Below are positions 1 to 9,173 of a stretch of 30,408 bases of DNA, one piece after another. The position numbers and the translations under genes were made by a program. The notes below the pieces were generated by a model, which was not told the DNA's origin, ran no database searches, and worked only from the letters and a program-made list of their open reading frames with translations. Position 1 is the stretch's first letter, and each line of letters starts with the position of its first letter. Location of the stretch: positions 1 to 30,408 of the forward strand of contig CAADSM010000160.1 of NCBI GenBank assembly GCA_900751785.1, read 5' to 3'. The stretch comes from Lachnospiraceae bacterium. GTDB lineage: Bacteria; Bacillota; Clostridia; Lachnospirales; Lachnospiraceae.

Positions 1-1004
1 CCATCGCCCGCGCCATTGTCAATGAGCCGGACATCCTGCTCCTTGACGAGCCTCTGGGTGCGCTGGACTTAAAGATGAGGCAGGAGATGCAGCTTGAGCT
101 GAAGTCCATGCATGAGCAGCTCGGGATCACATTCATCTATGTGACCCATGACCAGGAGGAAGCGCTGACGATGTCCGACAAGGTGGTAGTCATGTCTGAC
201 GGCATGATCCAGCAGATCGGCACGCCCGAGGAGATCTACAATGAGCCGAAGAATGCGTTCGTCGCTGACTTTATCGGCGAGAGCAACATTTTCGAGGGGC
301 GGATGACAGCTTCCATGACAGTGGAGTTCTGCCGTACTCAGTTCCCCTGTGTGGACAATGTTCCGAAGGATACCCGCGTGGACGTGGTGGTGAGGCCGGA
401 GGACGTGCTGATCACCAGACCGGAGGAAGGGCAGCTCCGCGGAATCGTAGATTCTGTTGTCTTCAAGGGAATGTATTACGAGATCACGGCCCTGTGCGGG
501 GAGAATGAGATTGTCATCCAGAGCACAAGGAGCGCGCAGACCGGCACGGAGATCGGGATGCGGATCGATCCTGACGGGATCCATGTCATGCCTGCAGGCG
601 TGATGATGAATGTGTTTGACGGCACGATCACGAAGGAGGGCCGCGCCGCGTTCGCAGGCGGCGAATATGCCTGTGACCTCACTCAGTTCTATGAAGGCTC
701 CCGCAGGAGCAGCGAATGCTCTGTCATCACTGCAGACGGCGAAGAGATCAGCCTGGCAGGCATGGAGGTGACGGTAGAGGTGCCTGTGAAGGCGGTCTCT
801 ATGAGCGATGAGCCGAGAGAGTACAGAGCCCACGGAAATATCATTTCCTTCATATATAAAGGAAGCCACTATAACTATACGGTGCGTACGGCTGACGAGG
901 AAGACTTCGTCCTGGATGAGGACGATCTTTGGAATGAAGGCGACCATGTCAGTCTGATGATACCGGAGGATCAGATCATATTAAAGAGAAAGCAGGGATT
1001 GTGA
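1..1004 (+). CDS. potA: Spermidine/putrescine ABC transporter ATP-binding protein PotA (5' truncated by window edge)
   Basis: ATPase subunit that powers polyamine import through PotBC. The reading frame is already open at base 3, so the N-terminal half (Walker A, Q-loop) lies outside the window. The visible part begins at the end of the signature helix (IARAIVNEPD), followed by Walker B and D-loop (LLLDEPLGALDLK) and the H-loop (FIYVTHDQEEAL), all canonical for the PotA/MalK class. A TOBE-type domain follows (VVVRPEDV, then a GxVxxVxFKGMYYE stretch). About 333 residues follow the signature, roughly 100 more than in a typical PotA. The extra part ends in a second, similar block (GNIISFIYKGSHYNYTV ... 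VSLMIPEDQIIL), suggesting a duplicated TOBE-like module. The stop overlaps the potB start, so the two are translationally coupled. The family call is secure. Confidence 0.95.
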   Translation, partial: IARAIVNEPDILLLDEPLGALDLKMRQEMQLELKSMHEQLGITFIYVTHDQEEALTMSDKVVVMSDGMIQQIGTPEEIYNEPKNAFVADFIGESNIFEGRMTASMTVEFCRTQFPCVDNVPKDTRVDVVVRPEDVLITRPEEGQLRGIVDSVVFKGMYYEITALCGENEIVIQSTRSAQTGTEIGMRIDPDGIHVMPAGVMMNVFDGTITKEGRAAFAGGEYACDLTQFYEGSRRSSECSVITADGEEISLAGMEVTVEVPVKAVSMSDEPREYRAHGNIISFIYKGSHYNYTVRTADEEDFVLDEDDLWNEGDHVSLMIPEDQIILKRKQGL

Positions 1005-1801
1005 TGATGAGTATTCGATTCAGCCGTAAGCAGCTTTGTATCCCGTATGCTCTGTTCCTGATCTGTTTTGTCGTGCTTCCGCTCGCTGTGATCGTGTACT
1101 ATGCGTTCACTGACGGGAGCGGCAGATTTACTTTGGATAATCTGCTCAGTTTCTTTACAAACGGCAATACGATCGGGACGCTGTGCTACAGTCTCGTGAT
1201 CGCGGCAGTAGTGACTGCTGTCTGCCTTCTGATCGCTTATCCGGTGGCATATGTGCTGGCGCGGAGCGGTCTGAAGAGGGGACCTGTGATCCTGATGCTC
1301 TTCATCCTTCCGATGTGGATCAATTTTACGCTGAGGATCACGGCGCTCAAAGAGATCCTGACGGTCCTCGAGGGAAATCTTTCACTGCATCCCTTCCTGA
1401 ACACAGTGATCGCGATGACCTATGACTATCTTCCGTTTATGATCCTGCCGCTGTACACGACTCTTCTCCAGCTGGATGAGAGCCTGCTGGAGGCGGCTGA
1501 GGATCTGGGTGCGGGACCGGCGGCGGTCTTCTTCCGCGTGACGCTCCCGCTGTCCATGCCGGGGATCGTAAGCGGCATTACGATGACATTCCTTCCGGCG
1601 ATGACGAACTATGTCATTCTGGATATGATCTACAACAGCACTTATATCATGGGTTCCCTGATCGGAAGCTATTTTAACATCTATGACTGGAACAACGGAT
1701 CCATGATCTCACTGATCCTGTTCGCGGTGATCTGCATCGTCACGCTGATCACGGGAAGAGGGGATCGGAATAACGCAGAGAACAGGGGGGCGATACTTTG
1801 A
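1004..1801 (+). CDS. potB: Spermidine/putrescine ABC transporter permease PotB
   Basis: First transmembrane subunit of the polyamine importer. The protein has about six hydrophobic segments, the first at residues 10-30. It carries the EAA loop that contacts the ATPase (EAAEDLGAGPAAVFFRVTLP followed by LSMPGI). At about 265 residues it matches the usual PotB length. Three in-frame starts are possible at the junction (GTG 1001, ATG 1004, ATG 1007). ATG 1004 is chosen because it overlaps the potA stop (1002-1004), typical of coupled genes. The gene ends in an overlap with potC. It is expected to pair with PotC in the membrane and receive substrate from PotD. Confidence 0.93.
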   Translation: MMSIRFSRKQLCIPYALFLICFVVLPLAVIVYYAFTDGSGRFTLDNLLSFFTNGNTIGTLCYSLVIAAVVTAVCLLIAYPVAYVLARSGLKRGPVILMLFILPMWINFTLRITALKEILTVLEGNLSLHPFLNTVIAMTYDYLPFMILPLYTTLLQLDESLLEAAEDLGAGPAAVFFRVTLPLSMPGIVSGITMTFLPAMTNYVILDMIYNSTYIMGSLIGSYFNIYDWNNGSMISLILFAVICIVTLITGRGDRNNAENRGAIL

Positions 1802-2625
1802 TGAAAAAGATAATTTCTTACTCCTGGCTTGCCCTTGTGGCGCTGTTCATGTATGTGCCGGTGCTGATACTGGCGTTCTACAGCTTTACGGATTCTACTG
1901 CCATTGGTACAGTGAGGGAATTTTCCCTGCACAATTATGTGACACTCTTCACCACAGAAGAGCTCAGGAATATGATCGCGGGGACGCTCCTTCTGGCGGT
2001 CACGGCGGCGCTGATCGCATCTGTACTCGGGACAGTGGGCGCCATCGGCGCATTTTACTCTAGACCGTCAGTCCGAGCCGCGGTGGAGACAGCAAACCAG
2101 GTCCCGGTAGTGAATGCCGATGTTGTGACAGCATTTTCAATCTGTATCCTGCTCATCGTCGTGTTCGGCATTGAGAAGAATACATTTATCCCGCTGCTCA
2201 TCGGACATGTGGTGCTGTGCGCGCCTTTCGTGTATCTGGCGGTCATGCCCAGGCTCAAGCAGATGGACAGCGGGCTCTATGAAGCAGCGCTGGATCTGGG
2301 AGCGACGCCGTTCCAGGCGCTGTATAAGATCGTGATCCCTCAGATCATTCCCGGGATCGTCTCCGGGTTCATGCTGTCGATCACACTGTCGCTGGATGAT
2401 TACTTTATCTCGACTTATACCAAGCCGGCGACATTTGACACGATCAGCACGTATGTCGTGAATGCCACAAGAGGCGCGCAGACAGAGATCAAGACTGCGC
2501 TGTGGGCTCTGTCCACAGTCATCTTCCTTGTCGTGATCCTGGTGGTGGTCTTCATGAACCTCGCGTCCTCAGGACCGGCAAAAAGGCAGGAGGTGAATGC
2601 ATATGACAGCAGAGAGAAAGACTGA
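1801..2625 (+). CDS. potC: Spermidine/putrescine ABC transporter permease PotC
   Basis: Second membrane subunit of the polyamine importer. It has a hydrophobic N-terminal helix (residues about 7-27), several further membrane segments and the EAA motif (EAALDLGATPFQALYKIVIP then QIIPGI) expected of the PotC family. ATG 1801 overlaps the potB stop as ATGA; an in-frame TTG at 1798 is less likely. The C-terminus is a final membrane helix and a short charged tail. The last codons overlap the start of potD by about 20 bases, so all four pot genes form one tightly packed unit. Confidence 0.93.
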   Translation: MKKIISYSWLALVALFMYVPVLILAFYSFTDSTAIGTVREFSLHNYVTLFTTEELRNMIAGTLLLAVTAALIASVLGTVGAIGAFYSRPSVRAAVETANQVPVVNADVVTAFSICILLIVVFGIEKNTFIPLLIGHVVLCAPFVYLAVMPRLKQMDSGLYEAALDLGATPFQALYKIVIPQIIPGIVSGFMLSITLSLDDYFISTYTKPATFDTISTYVVNATRGAQTEIKTALWALSTVIFLVVILVVVFMNLASSGPAKRQEVNAYDSREKD

Positions 2626-4195
2626 GAAGAGCTTCTGCAGAAAGAGCGGAAGACGCTTCCGCATCCTGGCCGGGACGGCAGCATTCATAATGGCGTCGGC
2701 ATTCTGCCTGCAGGGAGGGATGCTCACCGTGTCGGCGGCTCCGTCTTCCGGACAGGAGAAAAATACGGGCGAGAAGGTGACACTCCGCATCGCCAACTGG
2801 GAGGAATACATCGACGAGGGAGACTGGGACGAGGAAGAGGCGATCGATCTGGAGGACCGGGAGAGCACAGTGATCTTCGGGGAAAACTCCATGATCGAGG
2901 ACTTTGAAGCCTGGTATCTGGAGACTTACGGCACAGAGGTGGAAGTGGAGTACTCTACGTTCGGTTCGAATGAGGACCTTTACAACCAGCTCACGCTTGG
3001 AAATGATTTCGACCTTGTCTGTCCGTCCGAGTACATGTTCATGAAACTGATCGCGGAGGAAAGACTGCAGCCTCTCTCGGAAGGATTTTTTGACACAGAG
3101 ACAGAGGAAAATTATTATGCGCGGGGTGTCTCGGGCTATATAAAAAATATATTCGATGCGAATACGATCAACGGCGAGCCGTGGAGCAAATATGCCGCCG
3201 GGTACATGTGGGGCACCACAGGGATCGTCTATAACCCGGAGGAAATAACCGATGAAGAGGCGTCCCACTGGGCGATCCTGGCTGACCCGAAGTATAAAGG
3301 CCAGGTCACGATCAAGGATAATGTGCGGGACAGTTATTTCGCCGCGCTGGGCATCCTGAATGAAGAGGAACTGATGGATCCGGAGTTCTTAAGCTCAGAT
3401 GACCGGCTGGGGCGGATCGCGGAGCTGATGAACCAGACCGATGAAGAGACGGTGAGCGCCGCGGAGGAGATCTTAAAGCAGATGAAGGAGAACGCGTATT
3501 CCTTCGAGTCCGACAGCGGCAAGGCGGATATGGTGACGGGCAAGGTACTGGCAAACTACCAGTGGTCCGGAGACGCGGTCTACACGCTGGATCAGGCGGA
3601 GATTGACGATTATTATCTCGCCTATGCAGTGCCGGAGGAGTGCACCAATATCTGGTTCGACGGCTGGGTCATGTTAAAAGACGGCATAGACGGCAGCGCG
3701 GCGAAGCAGCAGGCAGCGGAGGCGTTCATCAACTTCATGTCGAGGCCGGACAATGTGGTGCGCAACATGTATTACATCGGTTACACTTCAGTGATCGCCG
3801 GCGGAGACAGCGATATCATCTATGCCTATGCGGACTGGTGCTATGGAGCAGAGGAGGATGTCGAGGACACGATGGAGTATCCGGTGGGATTCTTCTTCAG
3901 CGGTGACAACTCGGATCCGGATTATGTGATTACGGCAGAATCGGATCAGGCAAACCGGCAGCTTTTTGCACAGTATCCGCCCCAGGACGTGCTGGAGCGG
4001 GCAGTGGTCATGCAGTATTTTGACCAGGAGAACAATCAGAGGATCAATCAGATGTGGGTGAATGTCCGGTGCTTTAACCTAGCGTCACTAACCGGGAAGG
4101 ACTGGGTGAAGATCGGGGCATGCACGGTGGTCCTGGCAGCAGCCGCGGTGATCTTCCGGAAGCGGGACGACATCTTCCGGAGAAGAGACCGCTGA
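2603..4195 (+). CDS. potD: Polyamine-binding protein PotD, long form with C-terminal membrane anchor
   Basis: Extracellular spermidine/putrescine receptor that delivers substrate to PotBC. After a signal segment (hydrophobic stretch about residues 22-45) the mature protein begins LRIANWEEYID, the usual PotD entry strand. It continues with family blocks YDNQLTLGNDFDLVCPSEY-like, the central MWGTTGIVYNPE and the late NIWFDGWVMLKDG. At about 530 residues it is far longer than E. coli PotD (about 350). The additions are an acidic insertion after NWEEYID and a C-terminal extension ending in one hydrophobic helix (IGACTVVLAAAAVIF) with a very basic tail. No clear lipobox cysteine is seen, so the C-terminal helix probably tethers it to the membrane. 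ATG 2603 suits the GGAGGTG ribosome site better than ATG 2597, which is too close. Confidence 0.9.
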   Translation: MTAERKTEKSFCRKSGRRFRILAGTAAFIMASAFCLQGGMLTVSAAPSSGQEKNTGEKVTLRIANWEEYIDEGDWDEEEAIDLEDRESTVIFGENSMIEDFEAWYLETYGTEVEVEYSTFGSNEDLYNQLTLGNDFDLVCPSEYMFMKLIAEERLQPLSEGFFDTETEENYYARGVSGYIKNIFDANTINGEPWSKYAAGYMWGTTGIVYNPEEITDEEASHWAILADPKYKGQVTIKDNVRDSYFAALGILNEEELMDPEFLSSDDRLGRIAELMNQTDEETVSAAEEILKQMKENAYSFESDSGKADMVTGKVLANYQWSGDAVYTLDQAEIDDYYLAYAVPEECTNIWFDGWVMLKDGIDGSAAKQQAAEAFINFMSRPDNVVRNMYYIGYTSVIAGGDSDIIYAYADWCYGAEEDVEDTMEYPVGFFFSGDNSDPDYVITAESDQANRQLFAQYPPQDVLERAVVMQYFDQENNQRINQMWVNVRCFNLASLTGKDWVKIGACTVVLAAAAVIFRKRDDIFRRRDR

Positions 4196-4245
4196 GCGTC
4201 TGCGGAAAGAAAAAAGAAGAATATTTTCAGGCCTTCAGACAGAAA

Positions 4246-4274
4246 GGGCGCCGGACTCAGTGCGGCGCCCCTTT
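4246..4274 (+). terminator. Intrinsic terminator of the pot operon
   Basis: GGGCGCCG (4246-4253) pairs perfectly with CGGCGCCC (4263-4270) around a 9-base loop, followed by a short CTTT run. Upstream AAA and downstream TTT extend the stem past one bulged C. It lies about 50 bases after the potD stop, between potD and the convergent exporter gene. Confidence 0.75.
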
Positions 4275-4312
4275 GGCAATCGTGAAACAAGGAACAGATT
4301 CTCCCTATATAA

Positions 4313-5641
4313 TCAGGTGCAGTGCCGGAAGGATCTGTCTGTGATGATACGTGCACAGATCAGGCCGAGCGGCAGCATCATGATAATCAGCAGGGCGGAG
4401 ACAAACCAGTTGGCTGACACTGCCAGTGACATCTCGCCCATATTGTAGACCGCGCGGAACAGATAAAGTCCCGGCACCATGATCACGATCGAAGGCACTG
4501 TGACGGAGATTCTCGGATACCCCAGGTGCTTCATCAGGAAGGAGGCGAGCAGGCCCGCCGTCAGCGATCCGAGGAAAGCGGCGACTGCCGCAGGACAGTC
4601 GGCCAGAGCGGCAAGCTCCAGACGGAAGGTATTTGCCACTGCCCCGATCACGGCCGCGGAGGCGGCGATTTTCGCCGGGCTGTTGAACATGATGGAGAAT
4701 CCGAAGACTCCCACAAAGCTTGCCGCAAGCCTCAGAAGCAGGTGAAGCATTGGAGGTATGGACAATTCTGCAAAATTAGCCGGATGTACTCCCAGGGCCG
4801 AAGACATGATCCATCCTGTGATCGTTGCGGCGACAACGATGATCACGGCGTAGGCAAGACGCTCCAGTCCGGACCGCATATCCAGCTTCGCCAGGTCGAT
4901 GCCGCTCGTAATGAACGGGAATCCAGGAATGATGAAAAGCATGGCGCAGATGTAGCCGGCTTCATGATTTCCGGATATCGGAAGGAATGTCTCCATAAGC
5001 CGCAGGGACGCGATATACGACAGGCAGGCGAGCGCCACAGATGAGATCACACACAGGTATAATGTAAAATGCCGTTTGATCAGATGGCAGCGCAGAAAAT
5101 TGCCGATTCCGGCGCCGATGAATGCGCAGAGCATCTCGATCGGGCCGCCGCCCAGAAGGAAAGTGAAGGCGGCGCAGGCAAACGCCGCTGCAAGACCAAG
5201 CTGAAGCGGTGTGTACAGGCCCCGGATCTTTTCAATTTCATCCAGCCTGTTGTGGAGCTGTTCGCCGGACATATGTACGCCCTCCTTGGGGAACTTCTTG
5301 ACAAAACGCTCCAGCTGGTTCAGCTTGGATGTGTTCACACCGGTATTATTAAGGGCGAGAGAGTTCGTAAATGTCTTGTGCCCGTCAAAGCAGGTGTAGA
5401 CGATCGTCATAAGCCCGATGCTGGCGGTGCACGTGACGCCGAGCTGCTCGGAGAGCGCGTTCATAGAGCTTCTTACCCGCCATGCCCCGGTCCCGCAGGA
5501 GAGGAGCATCAGCCCGACTCTTCCGATCAGAGCAGCCTTCACCGGAACGCTTGCCTCGGTGATCGGCTTGTCTTTGACATGTCCGGTATAGTCATGCCAA
5601 TAGATATTCATATGATTTGGGATGATGTTGTCTTTTACCAT
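4313..5641 (-). CDS. Threonine/serine exporter family protein (ThrE, fused two-domain form)
   Basis: Predicted inner-membrane exporter of threonine/serine or related small metabolites. The roughly 190-residue N-terminal part resembles the DUF1212/ThrE domain (YjjP-like): a conserved GTGAWRVRSSMNALSEQLGV region, then YTCFDGHKTFTN. Several membrane helices follow, and the C-terminal part resembles the YjjB/DUF3815 domain (FSIMFNSPAKIAASAAVIGAVAN, then PSIVIMVPG). In many bacteria these are two genes; here they are fused in about 442 residues, as in ThrE proper. ATG 5641 is chosen because AAAGGA sits 8 bases before it on the minus strand, and the upstream in-frame TTG lies inside that site. The gene converges on potD and diverges from the FAD-dependent gene. 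Substrate specificity is inferred from the family. Confidence 0.88.
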   Translation of the reverse strand: MVKDNIIPNHMNIYWHDYTGHVKDKPITEASVPVKAALIGRVGLMLLSCGTGAWRVRSSMNALSEQLGVTCTASIGLMTIVYTCFDGHKTFTNSLALNNTGVNTSKLNQLERFVKKFPKEGVHMSGEQLHNRLDEIEKIRGLYTPLQLGLAAAFACAAFTFLLGGGPIEMLCAFIGAGIGNFLRCHLIKRHFTLYLCVISSVALACLSYIASLRLMETFLPISGNHEAGYICAMLFIIPGFPFITSGIDLAKLDMRSGLERLAYAVIIVVAATITGWIMSSALGVHPANFAELSIPPMLHLLLRLAASFVGVFGFSIMFNSPAKIAASAAVIGAVANTFRLELAALADCPAAVAAFLGSLTAGLLASFLMKHLGYPRISVTVPSIVIMVPGLYLFRAVYNMGEMSLAVSANWFVSALLIIMMLPLGLICARIITDRSFRHCT

Positions 5642-5710
5642 TTTAATTCCTTTCAATAACTAATCATACTTGAATCAACAGCCTGTCTTGAGCATCTTTT
5701 TCATATTTAG

Positions 5711-5738
5711 AGTATAGTGGGAAATGACAAAAAGTCAA
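5711..5738 (-). promoter_or_regulatory. Promoter of the ThrE-type exporter
   Basis: On the minus strand TTGACT (5738-5733), a 16-base spacer and TATACT (5716-5711) match a housekeeping promoter, about 70 bases before the exporter start. No T-box or known riboswitch motif was recognised in the leader. Confidence 0.7.
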
Positions 5739-5885
5739 GAAGCAGAATATACATATTAAGAATGTTTTCCGCAGTAAAACGACATTGAAAACATTTTCTG
5801 TCCATGATATTATAATTGCGGTTAATTTCCTGTATAATAAAGCATGAAAAACAGTATGCGGTACAAGAGAAAGGACGGGATACGG

Positions 5886-7259
5886 ATGAGCAGATATGAT
5901 GTGATTATTATCGGTGCGGGTCCGGGAGGCATTTTCGCGGCATATGAGCTGATGAAGAAAGCGCCGGAGCTGAAGGTGGCAGTATTTGAAGCCGGCAATC
6001 CTCTCGAAAAGAGAAAATGTCCTATTGACGGGAAGAAGGTTAAGAGCTGTATCAACTGTAAAACGTGTGCCATCATGAGCGGGTTCGGCGGAGCCGGCGC
6101 GTTCTCTGATGGAAAATATAATATCACCAATGACTTCGGAGGCACGCTCTATGAGTATATCGGGAAAGAGACAGCCACCGAACTGATGCATTATGTAGAT
6201 GAGATCAATCTCGCTTACGGCGGAGAAGGAACGAAGATGTATACTACCGCCGGGACGAAGTTCAAGAAGCTGTGCATGCAGAATAAGCTGAAGCTTCTGG
6301 ACGCTTCTGTCCGCCATCTGGGAACGGACATCAATTATGTGGTTCTTGAGAATCTCTATAAAGAGCTGAAAGACAAGGTGAAGTTCCGGTTTAACTGCCA
6401 TGTGGATAACCTCGAGATCGCGGACGGCAGGTACAGAGTGATCTCCGGTGACCAGACGTACGAGTGTGAAAAATGTATCGTGTCTGTGGGCAGGAGCGGG
6501 AGCAAGTGGATGGAGAAGATCTGCGAAGGCCTTGCCATCCCGACCAAATCCAACCGGGTCGACATCGGCGTCAGGGTGGAGCTGCCAGCTGTGATCTTTT
6601 CTCATCTGACAGATGAGCTCTATGAGAGCAAGATCGTGTACAGGACAGAAAAGTTTGAGGATAAGGTAAGGACATTCTGCATGAATCCTTATGGGATCGT
6701 GGTGAATGAGAATACGAACGGGATCGTGACGGTAAACGGACACAGCTATGAGGACAAAGAGAAGCAGACGGAGAATACGAACTTTGCACTTTTGGTGGAG
6801 AAGCATTTCTCAGAGCCGTTCAAGGACAGCAACGGATACGGCGAGAGCATTGCCCGTCTCTCCAATATGCTCGGGGGCGGCGTCCTTGTACAGAGATTCG
6901 GAGACCTGATCCGGGGCAGGAGAAGTACGCCGGAGAGGATCGAGGAAGGATTTGTGCGTCCTACTCTGTCCGCTTCACCGGGAGACTTAAGCCTCGTTCT
7001 TCCGAAGCGTATCCTGGACGGCATCATCGAAATGGTGTACGCGCTGGATAAGATCGCGCCGGGCACGGCGAACGACGATACCCTCCTCTATGGCGTAGAG
7101 GTGAAGTTCTACAATATGGAAGTAAAGCTGGACGAGCATCTTGAGACCATACACAAGGGACTGTATGTGATCGGAGACGGCAGCGGGGTAACACACTCTC
7201 TGTCCCATGCCTCTGCAAGCGGAGTCTATGTGGCGAGAGAGATCGCGGAAAACAAATAA
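5886..7259 (+). CDS. NAD(P)/FAD-dependent dehydrogenase, COG2509-like
   Basis: Flavoprotein oxidoreductase of unknown substrate. The N-terminus is a Rossmann dinucleotide fold (YDVIIIGAGPGGIFAAYEL) for FAD. It is followed by a cysteine-bearing segment (KCPIDGKKVKSCINCKTC) and MSGFGGAGAFSDGKYN, which are characteristic of this uncharacterised dehydrogenase group. The second FAD motif is near the C-terminus (GLYVIGDGSGVTHSLSHASA). Length is 457 residues, normal for the group. ATG 5886 is preferred to the earlier ATG 5844 because AAAGGACGGG lies just upstream and the protein then begins at the conserved fold. The gene stands alone, divergent from the exporter and followed by a terminator. The cysteine pairs could bind metal or take part in redox; that is inference. 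Confidence 0.88.
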   Translation: MSRYDVIIIGAGPGGIFAAYELMKKAPELKVAVFEAGNPLEKRKCPIDGKKVKSCINCKTCAIMSGFGGAGAFSDGKYNITNDFGGTLYEYIGKETATELMHYVDEINLAYGGEGTKMYTTAGTKFKKLCMQNKLKLLDASVRHLGTDINYVVLENLYKELKDKVKFRFNCHVDNLEIADGRYRVISGDQTYECEKCIVSVGRSGSKWMEKICEGLAIPTKSNRVDIGVRVELPAVIFSHLTDELYESKIVYRTEKFEDKVRTFCMNPYGIVVNENTNGIVTVNGHSYEDKEKQTENTNFALLVEKHFSEPFKDSNGYGESIARLSNMLGGGVLVQRFGDLIRGRRSTPERIEEGFVRPTLSASPGDLSLVLPKRILDGIIEMVYALDKIAPGTANDDTLLYGVEVKFYNMEVKLDEHLETIHKGLYVIGDGSGVTHSLSHASASGVYVAREIAENK

Positions 7260-7287
7260 GAATATCGCGGCGCTGATATGATAAGGG

Positions 7288-7327
7288 CGCGGCTGCACGG
7301 TAAAATGAGTGCGGCCGCGTCTTTTTT
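7288..7327 (+). terminator. Intrinsic terminator after the FAD-dependent dehydrogenase
   Basis: CGCGGCTGCAC (7288-7298) pairs with GTGCGGCCGCG (7309-7319), with one T-G wobble, around a 10-base loop. A run of six T follows (7322-7327). Confidence 0.88.
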
Positions 7328-7551
7328 GTGCAGACAGGTGCTTCGGTGTATTCTCTCCAAAAACTGGTTCCCCGAGTGGCGGGGACAGGCGTATGTATGA
7401 TGCGCTGCTGGATTGAGCCGCCGAGTTCCTCTCAGAATAGTTTTCTATTTTGCATGACAGGTATGTTTTTTGATAATGCCTTATGAAATTAAGGATTAAA
7501 ATAGACCTGTAATATGTTAAGATAGACTCAGTGTATGGACTGGAGAATGAT

Positions 7552-9156
7552 ATGAGATTATTAAAGCTGGTAATTGTAGACGACGAACCGATCCTGCTGC
7601 AGGGGCTGATCGATACATACGACTGGAAGAGCATGGGATTTGAAGTAGCGGGATCTGCCCAGAGCGGGGAGCAGGCGCTCCGGGTAATACAGGAGGTGAA
7701 GCCCCATGTGGTGCTGACGGATATCCGCATGAAGCAGATCTCGGGGCTGATGGTGATGGAGGAGATCCAGAAGACAGACCTGGAGTGCCTGTTTATTGTG
7801 CTGAGCGCGTACCGGGATTTTAACTACGCGCAGCAGGCGTGCGACCTGGGGGCGTTCGCCTACCTGTTAAAGCCCATTGAGGACGAGAAGCTGCAGGAGA
7901 CGATGAAGGGCGCGTATCAGTCCTGCATGGAGCGGATGGAGCACGAGGCAAAGTATGAGAGCTGGGAGCAGCTTCTTGTGAAAGACCGGAACAGCTTTCT
8001 GCAGGTGGTCATCCAGAAGTATGTGCAGAACCGCATTCCGCAGGAAAAAGTGGAAGAGGTATTCCGTCTTCTGGGCGATGTGCCGGGAAATGACGAGAGG
8101 TTCATCACCGTGTGCGTAGACATTGACCTTGCCTACAAGATCACCAATCCTCTGGACTATGAGGCGTCCCGTTTTGCTCTTATCCGGAGGCTTGAGGAAG
8201 TGATAGGAAGCAGGTTCTTCTGCTGGAGGGCGGAAGGAGACGGGGAAGGAAGCGCGTTTATCATCCGCACAGCGGAGAAGGATGCGGTCCGGACGCTCAA
8301 AGAAATGCTGGAGCATGTGAAGAAGGATGAGAAGAGCCCTGTGGTGGCGGCGATCTCAAAGCCGTATAAAACGATCGCCGGGATACAGCGGAGCTTCGCC
8401 GAGGCGCAGCGGCTGTTCGGGATGGCGAGCATATCCGGGGCAAGCGCATTTACCGTATCCGAGGACACAGACCCTCTGGAAGAAGCCGCGCAGGAGCGGG
8501 GCGTCCGGTCCGATATGGACAATCTGATCGCAGGCGCAGTGCGCAGGAACAGCAGGGAAGAGCTCAAAGAGACTTTTGTACAGCTCATATACAGCCTGCC
8601 TGATGACGAGGAACAGCAGTGCAAATACCTGCACCGGGTGATGCTCAAGACAGAATTTCTGCTGCAGGATACATACGGGCTTACGGAGGAGATAAAGGAG
8701 AAGTTCCGCAATTATTATTATAATCTTGAGAACCTGAACGCGGCGAAAGCTGTGGACGTCTGCTACCGGATCCTGTGCGATGCGATTGAAGTGAGAGAGA
8801 AGGAAGCCGCGGAGGATGAGACGGGATATTTCAGGGAATATATAGCGGAGGCGGCGGCTTACATCGAGGAACATCTTCACGAAGAAGATCTCTCCATTGT
8901 TTCCGTGGCGGCGCACATTTACCTGAACCCGGTGTATTTCGGCAGAGTGTTCAAGAATACATTTCATATGACATTCAAGAAATACCTGATGGAGAAGAGG
9001 ATGGAGAAAGCAAAGGAGCTGCTTGAGTCGGGCAGCGGGAGCATCGGGGATATCTGCGACGCGGTGGGGATCCATAATCCTTCCTATTTCTCACATCTGT
9101 TCAAGCAGTACACGGGCAGGCTGCCCAGTGAATACCGGAAGGAATACGAAACATAA
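7552..9156 (+). CDS. Response regulator with AraC-type DNA-binding domain (YesN family)
   Basis: Transcription factor of a two-component system controlling sugar uptake. The receiver domain spans residues 1-120: acidic pair D10-D11, phosphorylation site Asp57 in VLTDIRM, and the conserved Lys107 in YLLKP. A long middle region (about 130-420) is typical of YesN proteins. The last ~100 residues form two AraC helix-turn-helix units (VAAHIYLNPVYFGRVFK, then ICDAVGIHNPSYFSHLFKQY). Length is 534 residues from ATG 7552, which has GGAG 7 bases upstream; an in-frame GTG at 7531 lacks a good site. The sensor kinase follows after 17 bases. The expected target is the extended -10 promoter at 12326-12334 in front of the transport genes, which lacks a -35 box. 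Confidence 0.93.
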   Translation: MRLLKLVIVDDEPILLQGLIDTYDWKSMGFEVAGSAQSGEQALRVIQEVKPHVVLTDIRMKQISGLMVMEEIQKTDLECLFIVLSAYRDFNYAQQACDLGAFAYLLKPIEDEKLQETMKGAYQSCMERMEHEAKYESWEQLLVKDRNSFLQVVIQKYVQNRIPQEKVEEVFRLLGDVPGNDERFITVCVDIDLAYKITNPLDYEASRFALIRRLEEVIGSRFFCWRAEGDGEGSAFIIRTAEKDAVRTLKEMLEHVKKDEKSPVVAAISKPYKTIAGIQRSFAEAQRLFGMASISGASAFTVSEDTDPLEEAAQERGVRSDMDNLIAGAVRRNSREELKETFVQLIYSLPDDEEQQCKYLHRVMLKTEFLLQDTYGLTEEIKEKFRNYYYNLENLNAAKAVDVCYRILCDAIEVREKEAAEDETGYFREYIAEAAAYIEEHLHEEDLSIVSVAAHIYLNPVYFGRVFKNTFHMTFKKYLMEKRMEKAKELLESGSGSIGDICDAVGIHNPSYFSHLFKQYTGRLPSEYRKEYET

Positions 9157-9173
9157 GGAAAAAGGCGGGGAGA

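Noticed and set aside
5664..6806. 380-codon minus-strand frame over the FAD-dependent gene
   Set aside because: It overlaps a well-supported flavoprotein on the other strand, has no ribosome site and no family features.
7328..7551. Search for the promoter of the two-component operon
   Set aside because: Several AT-rich -10-like strings occur, but none has a -35 at proper spacing, so no site is reported. A small CCCCG/CGGGG hairpin at 7370-7384 has no T run.
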